Positions 51,104 through 62,663 of a stretch of 64,000 bases of DNA are shown piece by piece (positions within the stretch are counted from its first letter, which is position 1; each line of letters starts with the position of its first letter). The stretch comes from Bos javanicus (Eukaryota > Chordata > Mammalia > Artiodactyla > Bovidae), in NCBI RefSeq assembly GCF_032452875.1, contig NW_026893682.1, forward strand, positions 186,001 through 250,000. Reading direction: 5' to 3'. A program made the position numbers and the translations under genes. The notes under the pieces were generated by a model. That model made no database searches, had not been told where the DNA came from, and saw only the letters and a list, made by a program, of their open reading frames with translations.

Positions 51104-52470
51104 GATCAGTGTATGATAGCAAACATGATCAGCGCATGATCAGTCACATGATCAGTGCATGATAAGCCACGTGATCAGTGCATGATCAGTCATGTGATCA
51201 GTGCATGATCAGTCATGTGATCAGTGCATGGTAGCCACGTGATCAGTGCATGATCAGCCACGTGATCAGTGCATGATAGCCACGTGATCAGTGCATGATC
51301 AGTCACGTGATCAGTGCATGATCAGTCACGTGATCAGTGCATGATCAGTCACGTGATCAGTGCATGATAGCTACGTGATCAGTGCATGATCAGCCACGTG
51401 ATCAGTGCATGATAGCCACGTGATCAGTGCATGATCAGTCACGTGATCAGTGCATGATCAGCCACGTGATCAGTGCATGATCAGTCACGTGATCAGTGCA
51501 TGATCAGCCACGTGATCAGTGCATGATCAGCCACGTGATCAGTGCATGATAGCCACGTGATCAGTGCATGATCAGTCACGTGATCAGTGCATGATCAGCC
51601 ACGTGATCAGTGCATGATCAGCCACGTGATCAGTGCATGATCAGCCACGTGATCAGTGCATGATAGCCACGTGATCAGTGCATGATCAGTCACGTGATCA
51701 GTGCATGATCAGTCACGTGATCAGTGCATGATCAGCCACGTGATCAGTGCATGATCAGTCACGTGATCAGTGCATGATAGCTACGTGATCAGTGCATGAT
51801 CAGCCACGTGATCAGTGCATGATAGCCACGTGATCAGTGCATGATAGCCACGTGATCAGTGCATGATCAGTCACGTGATCAGTGCATGATCAGTCACGTG
51901 ATCAGTGCATGATCAGCCACGTGATCAGTGCATGATCAGCCACGTGATCAGTATGATCAGCCACGTGATCAGTGCATGATAGCCACGTGATCAGTGCATG
52001 ATCAGTCACGTGATCAGTGCATGATCAGCCACGTGATCAGTGCATGATCAGCCACGTGATCAGTGCATGATCAGTTACGTGATCAGTGCATGATCAGTCA
52101 CGTGATCAGTGCATGGTAGCTACGTGATCATTGCATGATCAGCCACGTGATCAGTGCATGATAGCCACGTGATCAGTGCATGATCAGCCACGTGATCAGT
52201 GCATGATCAGTCACGTGATCAGTGCATGATCAGTCACGTGATCAGTGCATGATCAGCCACGTGATCAGTGCATGTCAGTCATGTATCAGTGCATGATAGC
52301 CCGTGATCAGTGCATGATCAGTCCCGTGATCAGTGCATGATCAGCCACGTGATCAGTGCATGATCAGCCACGTGATCAGTGCATGATCAGTCACGTGATC
52401 AGTGCATGATCAGTCACGTGATCAGTGTATGATCAGCCACGTGAACAGTGCATGCTCAGTCACGTGATCA
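51104..52470. repeat. 22/23-bp array between cores 25 and 26 (1367 bp)
   Basis: S-type exit; same order of units as 1111-2478, including the shortened CAGTATGATC near 51950 and the pre-S block near 52275. Confidence 0.95.
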
Positions 52471-52712
52471 GGGCCTGCTGAGCTGCGTGATTACTGTCTG
52501 CTCATCTGCTTGACAATTGCCAGCTGAGCTGCACGATTCCTGCCTGTCATCTGCTTGACAATTGCCAGCTGTGCTGCGTAATTCCTGCCTGCTCAGCTGC
52601 TTGATTATTGCCAGCTGAGCAGCATGATTCCTCACAGCTGAGTTCCATGATTATTGCCTGCTGACTGATTCGTGCCTACTCAGCTCTTTGTTCATTGCCT
52701 CCAGAGGCACAT
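52471..52712 (+). repeat. Core 26, S type (242 bp)
   Basis: S with GATTCCTCACAGC; five PvuII sites; lacks the 2-bp deletion of its partner core 2. Confidence 0.96.
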
Positions 52713-53741
52713 GATCAGTGTATGATAGCAAACATGATCAGCGCATGATCAGTCACATGATCAGTGCATGATAAGCCACGTGATCAGTGCATGATCAGTC
52801 ATGTGATCAGTGCATGATCAGTCACGTGATCAGTGCATGGTAGCCACGTGATCAGTGCATGATCAGCCACGTGATCAGTGCATGATAGCCACGTGATCAG
52901 TGCATGATCAGTCACGTGATCAGTGCATGATCAGTCACGTGATCAGTGCATGATCAGTCACGTGATCAGTGCATGATAGCTACGTGATCAGTGCATGATC
53001 AGCCACGTGATCAGTGCATGATAGCCACGTGATCAGTGCATGATCAGTCACGTGATCAGTGCATGATCAGCCACGTGATCAGTGCATGATCAGTCACGTG
53101 ATCAGTGCATGATCAGCCACGTGATCAGTGCATGATCAGCCACGTGATCAGTGCATGATAGCCACGTGATCAGTGCATGATCAGTCACGTGATCAGTGCA
53201 TGATCAGCCACGTGATCAGTGCATGATCAGCCACGTGATCAGTGCATGATCAGCCACGTGATCAGTGCATGATAGCCACGTGATCAGTGCATGATCAGTC
53301 ACGTGATCAGTGCATGATCAGTCACGTGATCAGTGCATGATCAGCCACGTGATCAGTGCATGATCAGTCACGTGATCAGTGCATGATAGCTACGTGATCA
53401 GTGCATGATCAGCCACGTGATCAGTGCATGATAGCCACGTGATCAGTGCATGATAGCCACGTGATCAGTGCATGATCAGTCACGTGATCAGTGCATGATC
53501 AGTCACGTGATCAGTGCATGATCAGCCACGTGATCAGTGCATGATCAGCCACGTGATCAGTGCATGATCAGCCACGTGATCAGTGCATGATAGCCACGTG
53601 ATCAGTGCATGATCAGTCACGTGATCAGTGCATGATCAGCCACGTGATCAGTGCATGATAGCCACGTGATCAGTGCATGATCAGCCACGTGATCAGTGCA
53701 TGATCAGCCACGTGATCAGTGCATGCTCAGTCACGTGATCA
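52713..53741. repeat. 22/23-bp array between cores 26 and 27 (1029 bp)
   Basis: Third member of the 1028-1029-bp set. The first D position reads GGTAGCCACG near 52830, as after core 6 (11798). Paired C units lie near 53431 and 53453. It ends GATCAGTGCATGCTC. Confidence 0.95.
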
Positions 53742-53987
53742 GGGCCTGCTGAGCTGCGTGATTACTGTCTGCTCATCTGCTTGACAATTGCCAGCTGAGC
53801 TGCACGATTCCTGCCTGTCATCTGCTTGACAATTGCCAGCTGTGCTGCGTAATTCCTGCCTGCTCAGCTGCTTGATTATTGCCAGCTGAGCAGCATGATT
53901 CCTCACACCTGAGTTCCATGATTATTGCCTGCTGACTGTTTGATTCGTGCCTACTCAGCTCTTTGTTTATTGCCTCCAGAGGCACAT
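53742..53987 (+). repeat. Core 27, L-c type (246 bp)
   Basis: L-c, four PvuII sites, 26-bp exit deletion; partner of core 3 at an offset of 49,995 bp. Confidence 0.96.
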
Positions 53988-56900
53988 GATCAGTGTATGA
54001 TAGCAAACATCAGCGCCATTAAGTCACGTGATCACTACATGATAGTCATGTGATCAGTCCATGCTCAGTCACGGTATCAGTGCATGATCAGCCACGTGAT
54101 CAGTGCATGATCTGTCACATGATCAGTGTATGATCATCCACGTGATCAGTGCATGATAGCCACGTGATCAGTGCATGATCAGTCACGTGATCAGTGCATG
54201 ATCAGTCACGTGATCAGTGCATGATAGCTGCGTGATCATGCATGATCAGCCACGTGATCAGTGCATGATAGCCACGTGATCAGTGCATGATCAGCCACGT
54301 GATCAGTGCATGATCAGTCACGTGATCAGTGCATGATCAGCCACGTGATCAGTGCATGATCAGTCACGTGATCAGTGCATGATCAGCCACGTGATCAGTG
54401 CATGATAGCCACGTGATCAGTGCATGATCAGTCACGTGATCAGTGCATGATAGCCACGTGATCAGTGCATGATCAGCCACGTGATCAGTGCATGATAGCC
54501 ACGTGATCAGTGCATGATCAGTCACGTGATCAGTGCATGATCAGCCACGTGATCAGTGCATGATAGTCACGTGATCAGTGCATGATCAGCCACGTGATCA
54601 GTGCATGATCAGCCACGTGATCAGTGCATGATCAGTCACGTGATCATGCATGATCAGCCACGTGATCAGTGCATGATCAGCCACGTGATCAGTGCATGAT
54701 CAGTCACGTGATCAGTGCATGATCAGTCACGTGATCAGTGCATGATCAGTCACGTGATCAGTGCATGATCATTACGTGATCAGTGCATGATCAGTCACGT
54801 GATCAGTGCATGATAGCCACGTGATCAGTGCATGATCAGCCACGTGATCAGTGCATGATCAGCCACGTGATCAGTGCATGAGTGCCACGTGATCAGTGCA
54901 TGATAGTCACGTGATCAGTGTGTGATCAGCCACGTGATCAGTGCATGATCAGTCACGTGATCAGTGCATGATCAGTCACGTGATCAGTGCATGATCAGCC
55001 ACGTGATCAGTGCATGATCAGCCACGTGATCAGTGCATGATCAGTCACATGATCAGCCACGTGATCAGTGCATGATCAGTCACGTGATCAGTGCATGATC
55101 AGTCACGTGATCAGTGCATGATCATTTACGTGATCAGTGCATGATCAGTCACGTGATCAGTGCATGGTAGCTACGTGATCATTGCATGACAGCCACGTGA
55201 TCAGTGCATGATAGCCACGTGATCAGTGCATGATCAGCCACGTGATCAGTGCATGATCAGCCACGTGATCAGTGCATGATCAGTCACGTGATCATGCATG
55301 ATCAGCCACGTGATCAGTGCATGATCAGCCACGTGATCAGTGCATGATCAGCCACGTGATCAGTGCATGATCAGTCACGTGATCAGTGCATGATCAGTTA
55401 CGTGATCAGTGCATGATCAGTCACGTGATCAGTGCATGGTAGCTGCGTGATCATGCATGATCAGCCACGTGATCAGTGCATGATAGCCACGTGATCAGTG
55501 CATGATCAGTCACGTGATCAGTGCATGATCAGTCACGTGATCAGTGCATGATCAGCCACGTGATCAGTGCATGATCAGTCACGTGATCAGTGCATGATCA
55601 GCCACGTGATCAGTGCATGATAGCCACGTGATCAGTGCATGATCAGTCACGTGATCAGTGCATGATCAGTCACGTGATCAGTGCATGATCAGCCACGTGA
55701 TCAGTGCATGATCAGCCACGTGATCAGTGCATGATCAGTCACGTGATCAGTGCATGATCAGTCACGTGATCAGTGCATGATAGCTACGTGATCAGTGCAT
55801 GATCAGCCACGTGATCAGTGCATGATCAGCCACGTGATCAGTGCATGATCAGTCACGTGATCAGTGCATGATCAGCCACGTGATCAGTGCATGATAGCCA
55901 CGTGATCAGTGCATGATCAGTCACGTGATCAGTGCATGATCAGCCACGTGATCAGTGCATGATCAGTCACGTGATCAGTGCATGATCAGCCACGTGATCA
56001 GTGCATGATAGCCACGTGATCAGTGCATGATAGCCACGTGATCAGTGCATGATCAGTCACGTGATCAGTGCATGATCAGCCACGTGATCAGTGCATGATA
56101 GTCACGTGATCAGTGCATGATCAGCCACGTGATCAGTGCATGATCAGTCACGTGATCAGTGCATGATATAGACGTGATCAGTGCATGATCAGTCACGTGA
56201 TCAGTGCATGATCAGCCACGTGATCAGTGCATGATAGCCACGTGATCAGTGCATGATCAGTCACGTGATCAGTGCATGATCAGTCACGTGATCAGTGCAT
56301 GATAGCTACGTGATCAGTGCATGATCAGCCACGTGATCAGTGCATGATCAGCCACGTGATCAGTGCATGATCAGTCACATGATCAGCCACGTGATCAGTG
56401 CATGATCAGTCACGTGATCAGTGCATGATCAGTCACGTGATCAGTGCATGATCAGCCACGTGATCAGTGCATGATCAGTCACGTGATCAGTGCATGATAG
56501 CTACGTGATCAGTGCATGATCAGCCACGTGATCAGTGCATGATAGCCACGTGATCAGTGCATGATCAGCCACGTGATCAGTGCATGATCAGCCACGTGAT
56601 CAGTGCATGATCAGTCACGTGATCATGTGTGATCAGCCACGTGATCAGTGCATGATCAGCCACGTGATCAGTGCATGATCAATTACGTGATCAGTGCATG
56701 ATCAGTCACGTGACCAGTACATGGTTGCTACGTGATCATTGCATGATCAGCCACGTGAGCAGTGCATGATAGCCACGTGATCAGTGCATGATCAGTCACG
56801 TGATCAGTGCATGATCAGTCACGTGATCAGTGCATGATCATTTACGTGATCAGTGCATGATCAGTCACGTGACCAGTGCATGGTAGCTACGTGATCAGTG

Positions 56901-57146
56901 CATGACAGCCACGTGAGCAGTGCATGATCAGCCACGTGATCAGTGCATGAGTGCCACGTGATCAGTGCATGATAGTCACGTGACAGTGTATGATCAGCCA
57001 CGTGATCAGTGCATGATCAGCCACGTGATCAGTGCATGATCAGCCACGTGATCAGTGCATGATCAGTCACGTGATCAGTGCATGATCAGCCACGTGATCA
57101 GTGCATGATCAGCCACGTGAACAGTGCATGCTCAGTCACGTGATCA
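53988..57146. repeat. 22/23-bp array between cores 27 and 28 (3159 bp)
   Basis: Deleted-type L exit, GATCTGTCACATG near 54110, C-rich phrases to 54550, TCACATGATCAGCC near 55045 and 56368, ATATAGACGTG near 56165. The 520-bp TGTGTGATCAG block begins near 56626. No gene is present. Confidence 0.94.
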
Positions 57147-57392
57147 GGGCCTGCTGAGCTGCGTGATTACTGTCTGCTCATCTGCTTGACAATTGCCAGC
57201 TGAGCTGCATGATTCCTGCCTGTCATCTGCTTGACAATTGCCAGCTGTGCTGCGTAATTCCTGCCTGCTCAGCTGCTTGATTATTGCCAGCTGAGCAGCA
57301 TGATTCCTCACAGCTGAGTTCCATGATTATTGCCTGCTGACTGTTTGATTCGTGCCTACTCAGCTCTTTGTTTATTGCCTCCAGAGGCACAT
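57147..57392 (+). repeat. Core 28, L-g type (246 bp)
   Basis: L-g with GCTGCATGATT, five PvuII sites, full exit; partner of core 7 at 42,830 bp. Confidence 0.96.
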
Positions 57393-58990
57393 GATCAGTG
57401 TATGATAGCAAACATGATCAGCGCATGATCAGTCACATGATCAGCGCCATTAAGTCACGTGATCACTACATGATAGTCATGTGATCAGTCCATGCTCAGT
57501 CACGGTATCAGTGCATGATCAGCCACGTGATCAGTGCATGATCAGCCACGTGATCAGTGCATGATCAGCCACGTGATCAGTGCATGATCAGCCACGTGAT
57601 CAGTGCATGATAGCTACGTGATCAGTGCATGATCAGTCACGTGATCAGTGCATGATCAGGCACGTGATCAGTGCATGATCAGCCACGTGATCAGTGCATG
57701 ATAGCCACGTGATCAGTGCATGATCAGTCACGTGATCAGTGCATGATCAGTCACGTGACCAGTACATGGTAGCTACGTGATCATTGCATGATCAGCCACG
57801 TGATCAGTGCATGATAGCCACGTGATCAGTGCATGATCAGTCACGTGATCAGTGCATGATCAGTCACGTGATCAGTGCATGATAGCCACGTGATCAGTGC
57901 ATGATCAGCCACGTGATCAGTGCATGATCAGTCACGTGATCAGTGCATGATCAGTCACGTGATCAGTGCATGATCAGCCACGTGATCAGTGCATGATCAG
58001 CCACGTGATCAGTGCATGATCAGTCACGTGATCAGTGCATGATCAGTCACGTGATCAGTGCATGATCAGTCACGTGATCAGTGCATGATCAGCCACGTGA
58101 TCAGTGCATGATCAGCCACGTGATCAGTGCATGATCAGCCACGTGATCAGTGCATGATCAGTCACGTGATCAGTGCATGATCAGTCACGTGATCAGTACA
58201 TGGTAGCTACGTGATCAGTGCATGATCAGCCACGTGATCAGTGCATGATAGCCACGTGATCAGTGCATGATCAGTCACGTGATCAGTGCATGATCAGTCA
58301 CGTGATCAGTGCATGATCAGCCACGTGATCAGTGCATGATCAGTCACGTGATCAGTGCATGATCAGCCACGTGATCAGTGCATGATAGCCACGTGATCAG
58401 TGCATGATCAGTCACGTGATCAGTGCATGATCAGTCACGTGATCAGTGCATGATCAGCCACGTGATCAGTGCATGATCAGCCACGTGATCAGTGCATGAT
58501 CAGCCACGTGATCAGTGCATGATCAGTCACGTGATCAGTGCATGATCAGCCACGTGATCAGTGCATGATCAGCCACGTGATCAGTGCATGATCAGTTACG
58601 TGATCAGTGCATGATCAGTCACGTGATCAGTACATGGTAGCTACGTGATCATTGCATGATCAGCCACGTGATCAGTGCATGATAGCCACGTGATCAGTGC
58701 ATGATCAGCCACGTGATCAGTGCATGATCAGTCACGTGATCAGTGCATGATCAGTCACGTGATCAGTGCATGATCAGCCACGTGATCAGTGCATGTCAGT
58801 CATGTGTCAGTGCATGATAGCCCGTGATCAGTGCATGATCAGTCCCGTGATCAGTGCATGATCAGCCACGTGATCAGTGCATGATAGCCACGTGATCAGT
58901 GCATGATCAGTCACGTGATCAGTGCATGATCAGTCACGTGATCAGTGTATGATCAGCCACGTGAACAGTGCATGCTCAGTCACGTGATCA
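57393..58990. repeat. 22/23-bp array between cores 28 and 29 (1598 bp)
   Basis: L-type exit, ATCAGGCACG variant near 57655, D units near 57770, 58203 and 58637, pre-S block with GTCAGTCATGTGTC near 58796. It is 76 bp (about three units) longer than 14563-16084 and lacks the rearranged spot of that array. Confidence 0.95.
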
Positions 58991-59232
58991 GGGCCTGCTG
59001 AGCTGCGTGATTACTGTCTGCTCATCTGCTTGACAATTGCCAGCTGAGCTGCACGATTCCTGCCTGTCATCTGCTTGACAATTGCCAGCTGTGCTGCGTA
59101 ATTCCTGCCTGCTCAGCTGCTTGATTATTGCCAGCTGAGCAGCATGATTTCTCACAGCTGAGTTCCATGATTATTGCCTGCTGACTGATTCGTGCCTACT
59201 CAGCTCTTTGTTCATTGCCTCCAGAGGCACAT
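58991..59232 (+). repeat. Core 29, S type (242 bp)
   Basis: Same as core 1 at the class-defining positions (GATTTCTCACAGC, five PvuII sites). Its positional partner, core 8, has lost two PvuII sites. Confidence 0.96.
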
Positions 59233-60260
59233 GATCAGTGTATGATAGCAAACATGATCAGCGCATGATCAGTCACATGATCAGTGCATGATAAGCCACG
59301 TGATCAGTGCATGATCAGTCATGTGATCAGTGCATGATCAGTCATGTGACCAGTACATGGTAGCTACGTGATCAGTGCATGATCAGCCACGTGATCAGTG
59401 CATGATAGCCACGTGATCAGTGCATGATCAGTCACGTGATCAGTGCATGATCAGTCACGTGATCAGTGCATGATCAGTCACGTGATCAGTGCATGATAGC
59501 TACGTGATCAGTGCATGATCAGCCACGTGATCAGTGCATGATAGCCACGTGATCAGTGCATGATCAGTCACGTGATCAGTGCATGATCAGCCACGTGATC
59601 AGTGCATGATCAGTCACGTGATCAGTGCATGATCAGCCACGTGATCAGTGCATGATCAGCCACGTGATCAGTGCATGATAGCCACGTGATCAGTGCATGA
59701 TCAGTTACGTGATCAGTGCATGATCAGCCACGTGATCAGTGCATGATCAGCCACGTGATCAGTGCATGATCAGCCACGTGATCAGTGCATGATAGCCACG
59801 TGATCAGTGCATGATCAGTCACGTGATCAGTGCATGATCAGTCACGTGATCAGTGCATGATCAGCCACGTGATCAGTGCATGATCAGTCACGTGATCAGT
59901 ATATGGTAGCTACGTGATCAGTGCATGATCAGCCACGTGATCAGTGCATGATAGCCACGTGATCAGTGCATGATAGCCACGTGATCAGTGCATGATCAGT
60001 CACGTGATCAGTGCATGATCAGTCACGTGATCAGTGCATGATCAGCCACGTGATCAGTGCATGACAGCCACGTGATCAGTGCATGATCAGCCACGTGATC
60101 AGTGCATGATAGCCACGTGATCAGTGCATGATCAGTCACGTGATCAGTGCATGATCAGCCACGTGATCAGTGCATGATAGCCACGTGATCAGTGCATGAT
60201 CAGCCACGTGATCAGTGCATGATCAGCCACGTGATCAGTGCATGCTCAGTCACGTGATCA
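59233..60260. repeat. 22/23-bp array between cores 29 and 30 (1028 bp)
   Basis: Fourth member of the 1028-1029-bp set. D units near 59360, 59498 and 59907, the last in a TATATGG context. CATGACAGCC near 60059 matches the same slip near 3547. Confidence 0.95.
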
Positions 60261-60506
60261 GGGCCTGCTGAGCTGCGTGATTACTGTCTGCTCATCTGCT
60301 TGACAATTGCCAGCTGAGCTGCACGATTCCTGCCTGTCATCTGCTTGACAATTGCCAGCTGTGCTGCGTAATTCCTGCCTGCTCAGCTGCTTGATTATTG
60401 CCAGCTGAGCAGCATGATTCCTCACACCTGAGTTCCATGATTATTGCCTGCTGACTGTTTGATTCGTGCCTACTCAGCTCTTTGTTTATTGCCTCCAGAG
60501 GCACAT
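60261..60506 (+). repeat. Core 30, L-c type (246 bp)
   Basis: L-c, four PvuII sites, 26-bp exit deletion; partner of core 9 at 42,905 bp. Confidence 0.96.
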
Positions 60507-62421
60507 GATCAGTGTATGATAGCAAACATCAGCGCCATTAAGTCACGTGATCACTACATGATAGTCATGTGATCAGTCCATGCTCAGTCACGGTATCAGT
60601 GCATGATCAGCCACGTGATCAGTGCATGATCTGTCACATGATCAGTGCATGATCATCCACGTGATCAGTGCATGATAGCCACGTGATCAGTGCATGATCA
60701 GTCACGTGATCAGTGCATGATCAGTCACGTGATCAGTGCATGATAGGTGATCATGCATGATCAGCCACGTGATCAGTGCATGATAGCCACGTGATCAGTG
60801 CATGATCAGTCACGTGATCAGTGCATGATCAGTCACGTGATCAGTGCATGATCAGCCACGTGATCAGTGCATGATCAGTCACGTGATCAGTGCATGATCA
60901 GCCACGTGATCAGTGCATGATAGCCACGTGATCAGTGCATGATCAGTCACGTGATCAGTGCATGATAGCCACGTGATCAGTGCATGATCAGCCACGTGAT
61001 CAGTGCATGATAGCCACGTGATCAGTGCATGATCAGTCACGTGATCAGTGCATGATCAGCCACGTGATCAGTGCATGATAGTCACGTGATCAGTGCATGA
61101 TCAGCCACGTGATCAGTGCATGATCAGCCACGTGATCAGTGCATGATCAGTCACGTGATCATGTGTGATCAGCCACGTGATCAGTGCATGATCAGCCACG
61201 TGATCAGTGCATGATCAGTCACGTGATCAGTGCATGATCAGTCACGTGATCAGTGCATGATCAGTCACGTGATCAGTGCATGATCATCACGTGATCAGTG
61301 CATGATCAGCCACGTGATCAGTGCATGATAGCCACGTGATCAGTGCATGATCAGCCACGTGATCAGTGCATGATCAGCCACGTGATCAGTGCATGAGTGC
61401 CACGTGATCAGTGCATGATCAGTCACGTGATCAGTGCATGATCAGCCACGTGATCAGTGCATGATCAGTCACGTGATCAGTGCATGATCAGTCACGTGAT
61501 CAGTGCATGATCAGCCACGTGATCAGTGCATGATCAGCCACGTGATCAGTGCATGATCAGTCACATGATCAGCCACGTGATCAGTGCATGATCAGTCACG
61601 TGATCAGTGCATGATCAGTCACGTGATCAGTGCATGATCAGCCACGTGATCAGTGCATGATCAGTCACGTGATCAGTGCATGATAGCTACGTGATCAGTG
61701 CATGATCAGCCACGTGATCAGTGCATGATAGCCACGTGATCAGTGCATGATCAGCCACGTGATCAGTGCATGATAGCCACGTGATCAGTGCATGATCAGT
61801 CACGTGATCATGTGTGATCAGCCACGTGATCAGTGCATGATCAGCCACGTGATCAGTGCATGATCAGCCACGTGATCAGTGCATGATCAGTCACGTGATC
61901 AGTGCATGATCAATTACGTGATCAGTGCATGATCAGTCACGTGATCAGTGCATGATAGCCACGTGATCAGTGCATGATCAGCCACGTGATCAGTGCATGA
62001 TAGCCACGTGATCAGTGCATGATCAGCCACGTGATCAGTGCATGATCAGTCACGTGATCAGTGCATGATCAGTCACGTGATCAGTGCATGATCAGCCACG
62101 TGATCAGTGCATGTCAGTCACGTGTCAGTGCATGATAGCCCGTGATCAGTGCATGATCAGTCACGTGATCAGTGCATGATCAGCCACGTGATCAGTGCAT
62201 GATAGCCACGTGATCAGTGCATGATCAGTCACGTGATCAGTGCATGATCAGCCACGTGATCAGTGCATGATCAGCCACGTGATCAGTGCATGACAGTCAC
62301 GTGATCAGTGCATGATCAGCCACGTGATCAGTGCATGATAGCCACGTGATCAGTGCATGATCAGTCACGTGATCAGTGTATGATCAGCCACGTGAACAGT
62401 GCATGCTCAGTCACGTGATCA
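60507..62421. repeat. 22/23-bp array between cores 30 and 31 (1915 bp)
   Basis: Deleted-type L exit, GATAGGTGATCATGC near 60743 (a D unit that lost about six bases), CATGTGTGATCAG near 61159, TCACATGATCAGCC near 61561, GTCAGTCACGTGTC near 62113. Resembles 3993-5864. No gene is present. Confidence 0.95.
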
Positions 62422-62663
62422 GGGCCTGCTGAGCTGCGTGATTACTGTCTGCTCATCTGCTTGACAATTGCCAGCTGAGCTGCACGATTCCTGCCTGTCA
62501 TCTGCTTGACAATTGCCAGCTGTGCTGCATAATTCCTGCCTGCTCAGCTGCTTGATTATTGCCAGCTGAGCAGCATGATTTCTCACAGCTGAGTTCCATG
62601 ATTATTGCCTGCTGACTGATTCGTGCCTACTCAGCTCTTTGTTCATTGCCTCCAGAGGCACAT
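62422..62663 (+). repeat. Core 31, S type (242 bp)
   Basis: S with GCTGCATAATT like core 4 and the GATACCAAAC exit of cores 8 and 16; five PvuII sites. Last core in the window. Confidence 0.96.

Noticed and set aside
3823..60525. Nineteen minus-strand open frames of 62 codons, one in each L core (3823-4011, 9710-9898, 14393-14581, 17432-17620, 21601-21789, 24339-24527, 27766-27954, 28857-29045, 32345-32533, 35674-35862, 37766-37954, 39211-39399, 43587-43775, 45635-45823, 47120-47308, 49142-49330, 53818-54006, 57223-57411, 60337-60525)
   Set aside because: They start at TTG (TTGCTATCA), not ATG. They are lost in all 12 short cores through a 4-bp length change, resemble no family I know, and exist only because the core is copied. 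Their sameness reflects repeat homogenisation, not selection on a protein.
869..62663. Cores as transposable-element insertions
   Set aside because: I see no target-site duplications, terminal inverted repeats, poly-A tail or reading frame. All copies have one orientation, and the inner 45-bp repeats resemble the array unit.
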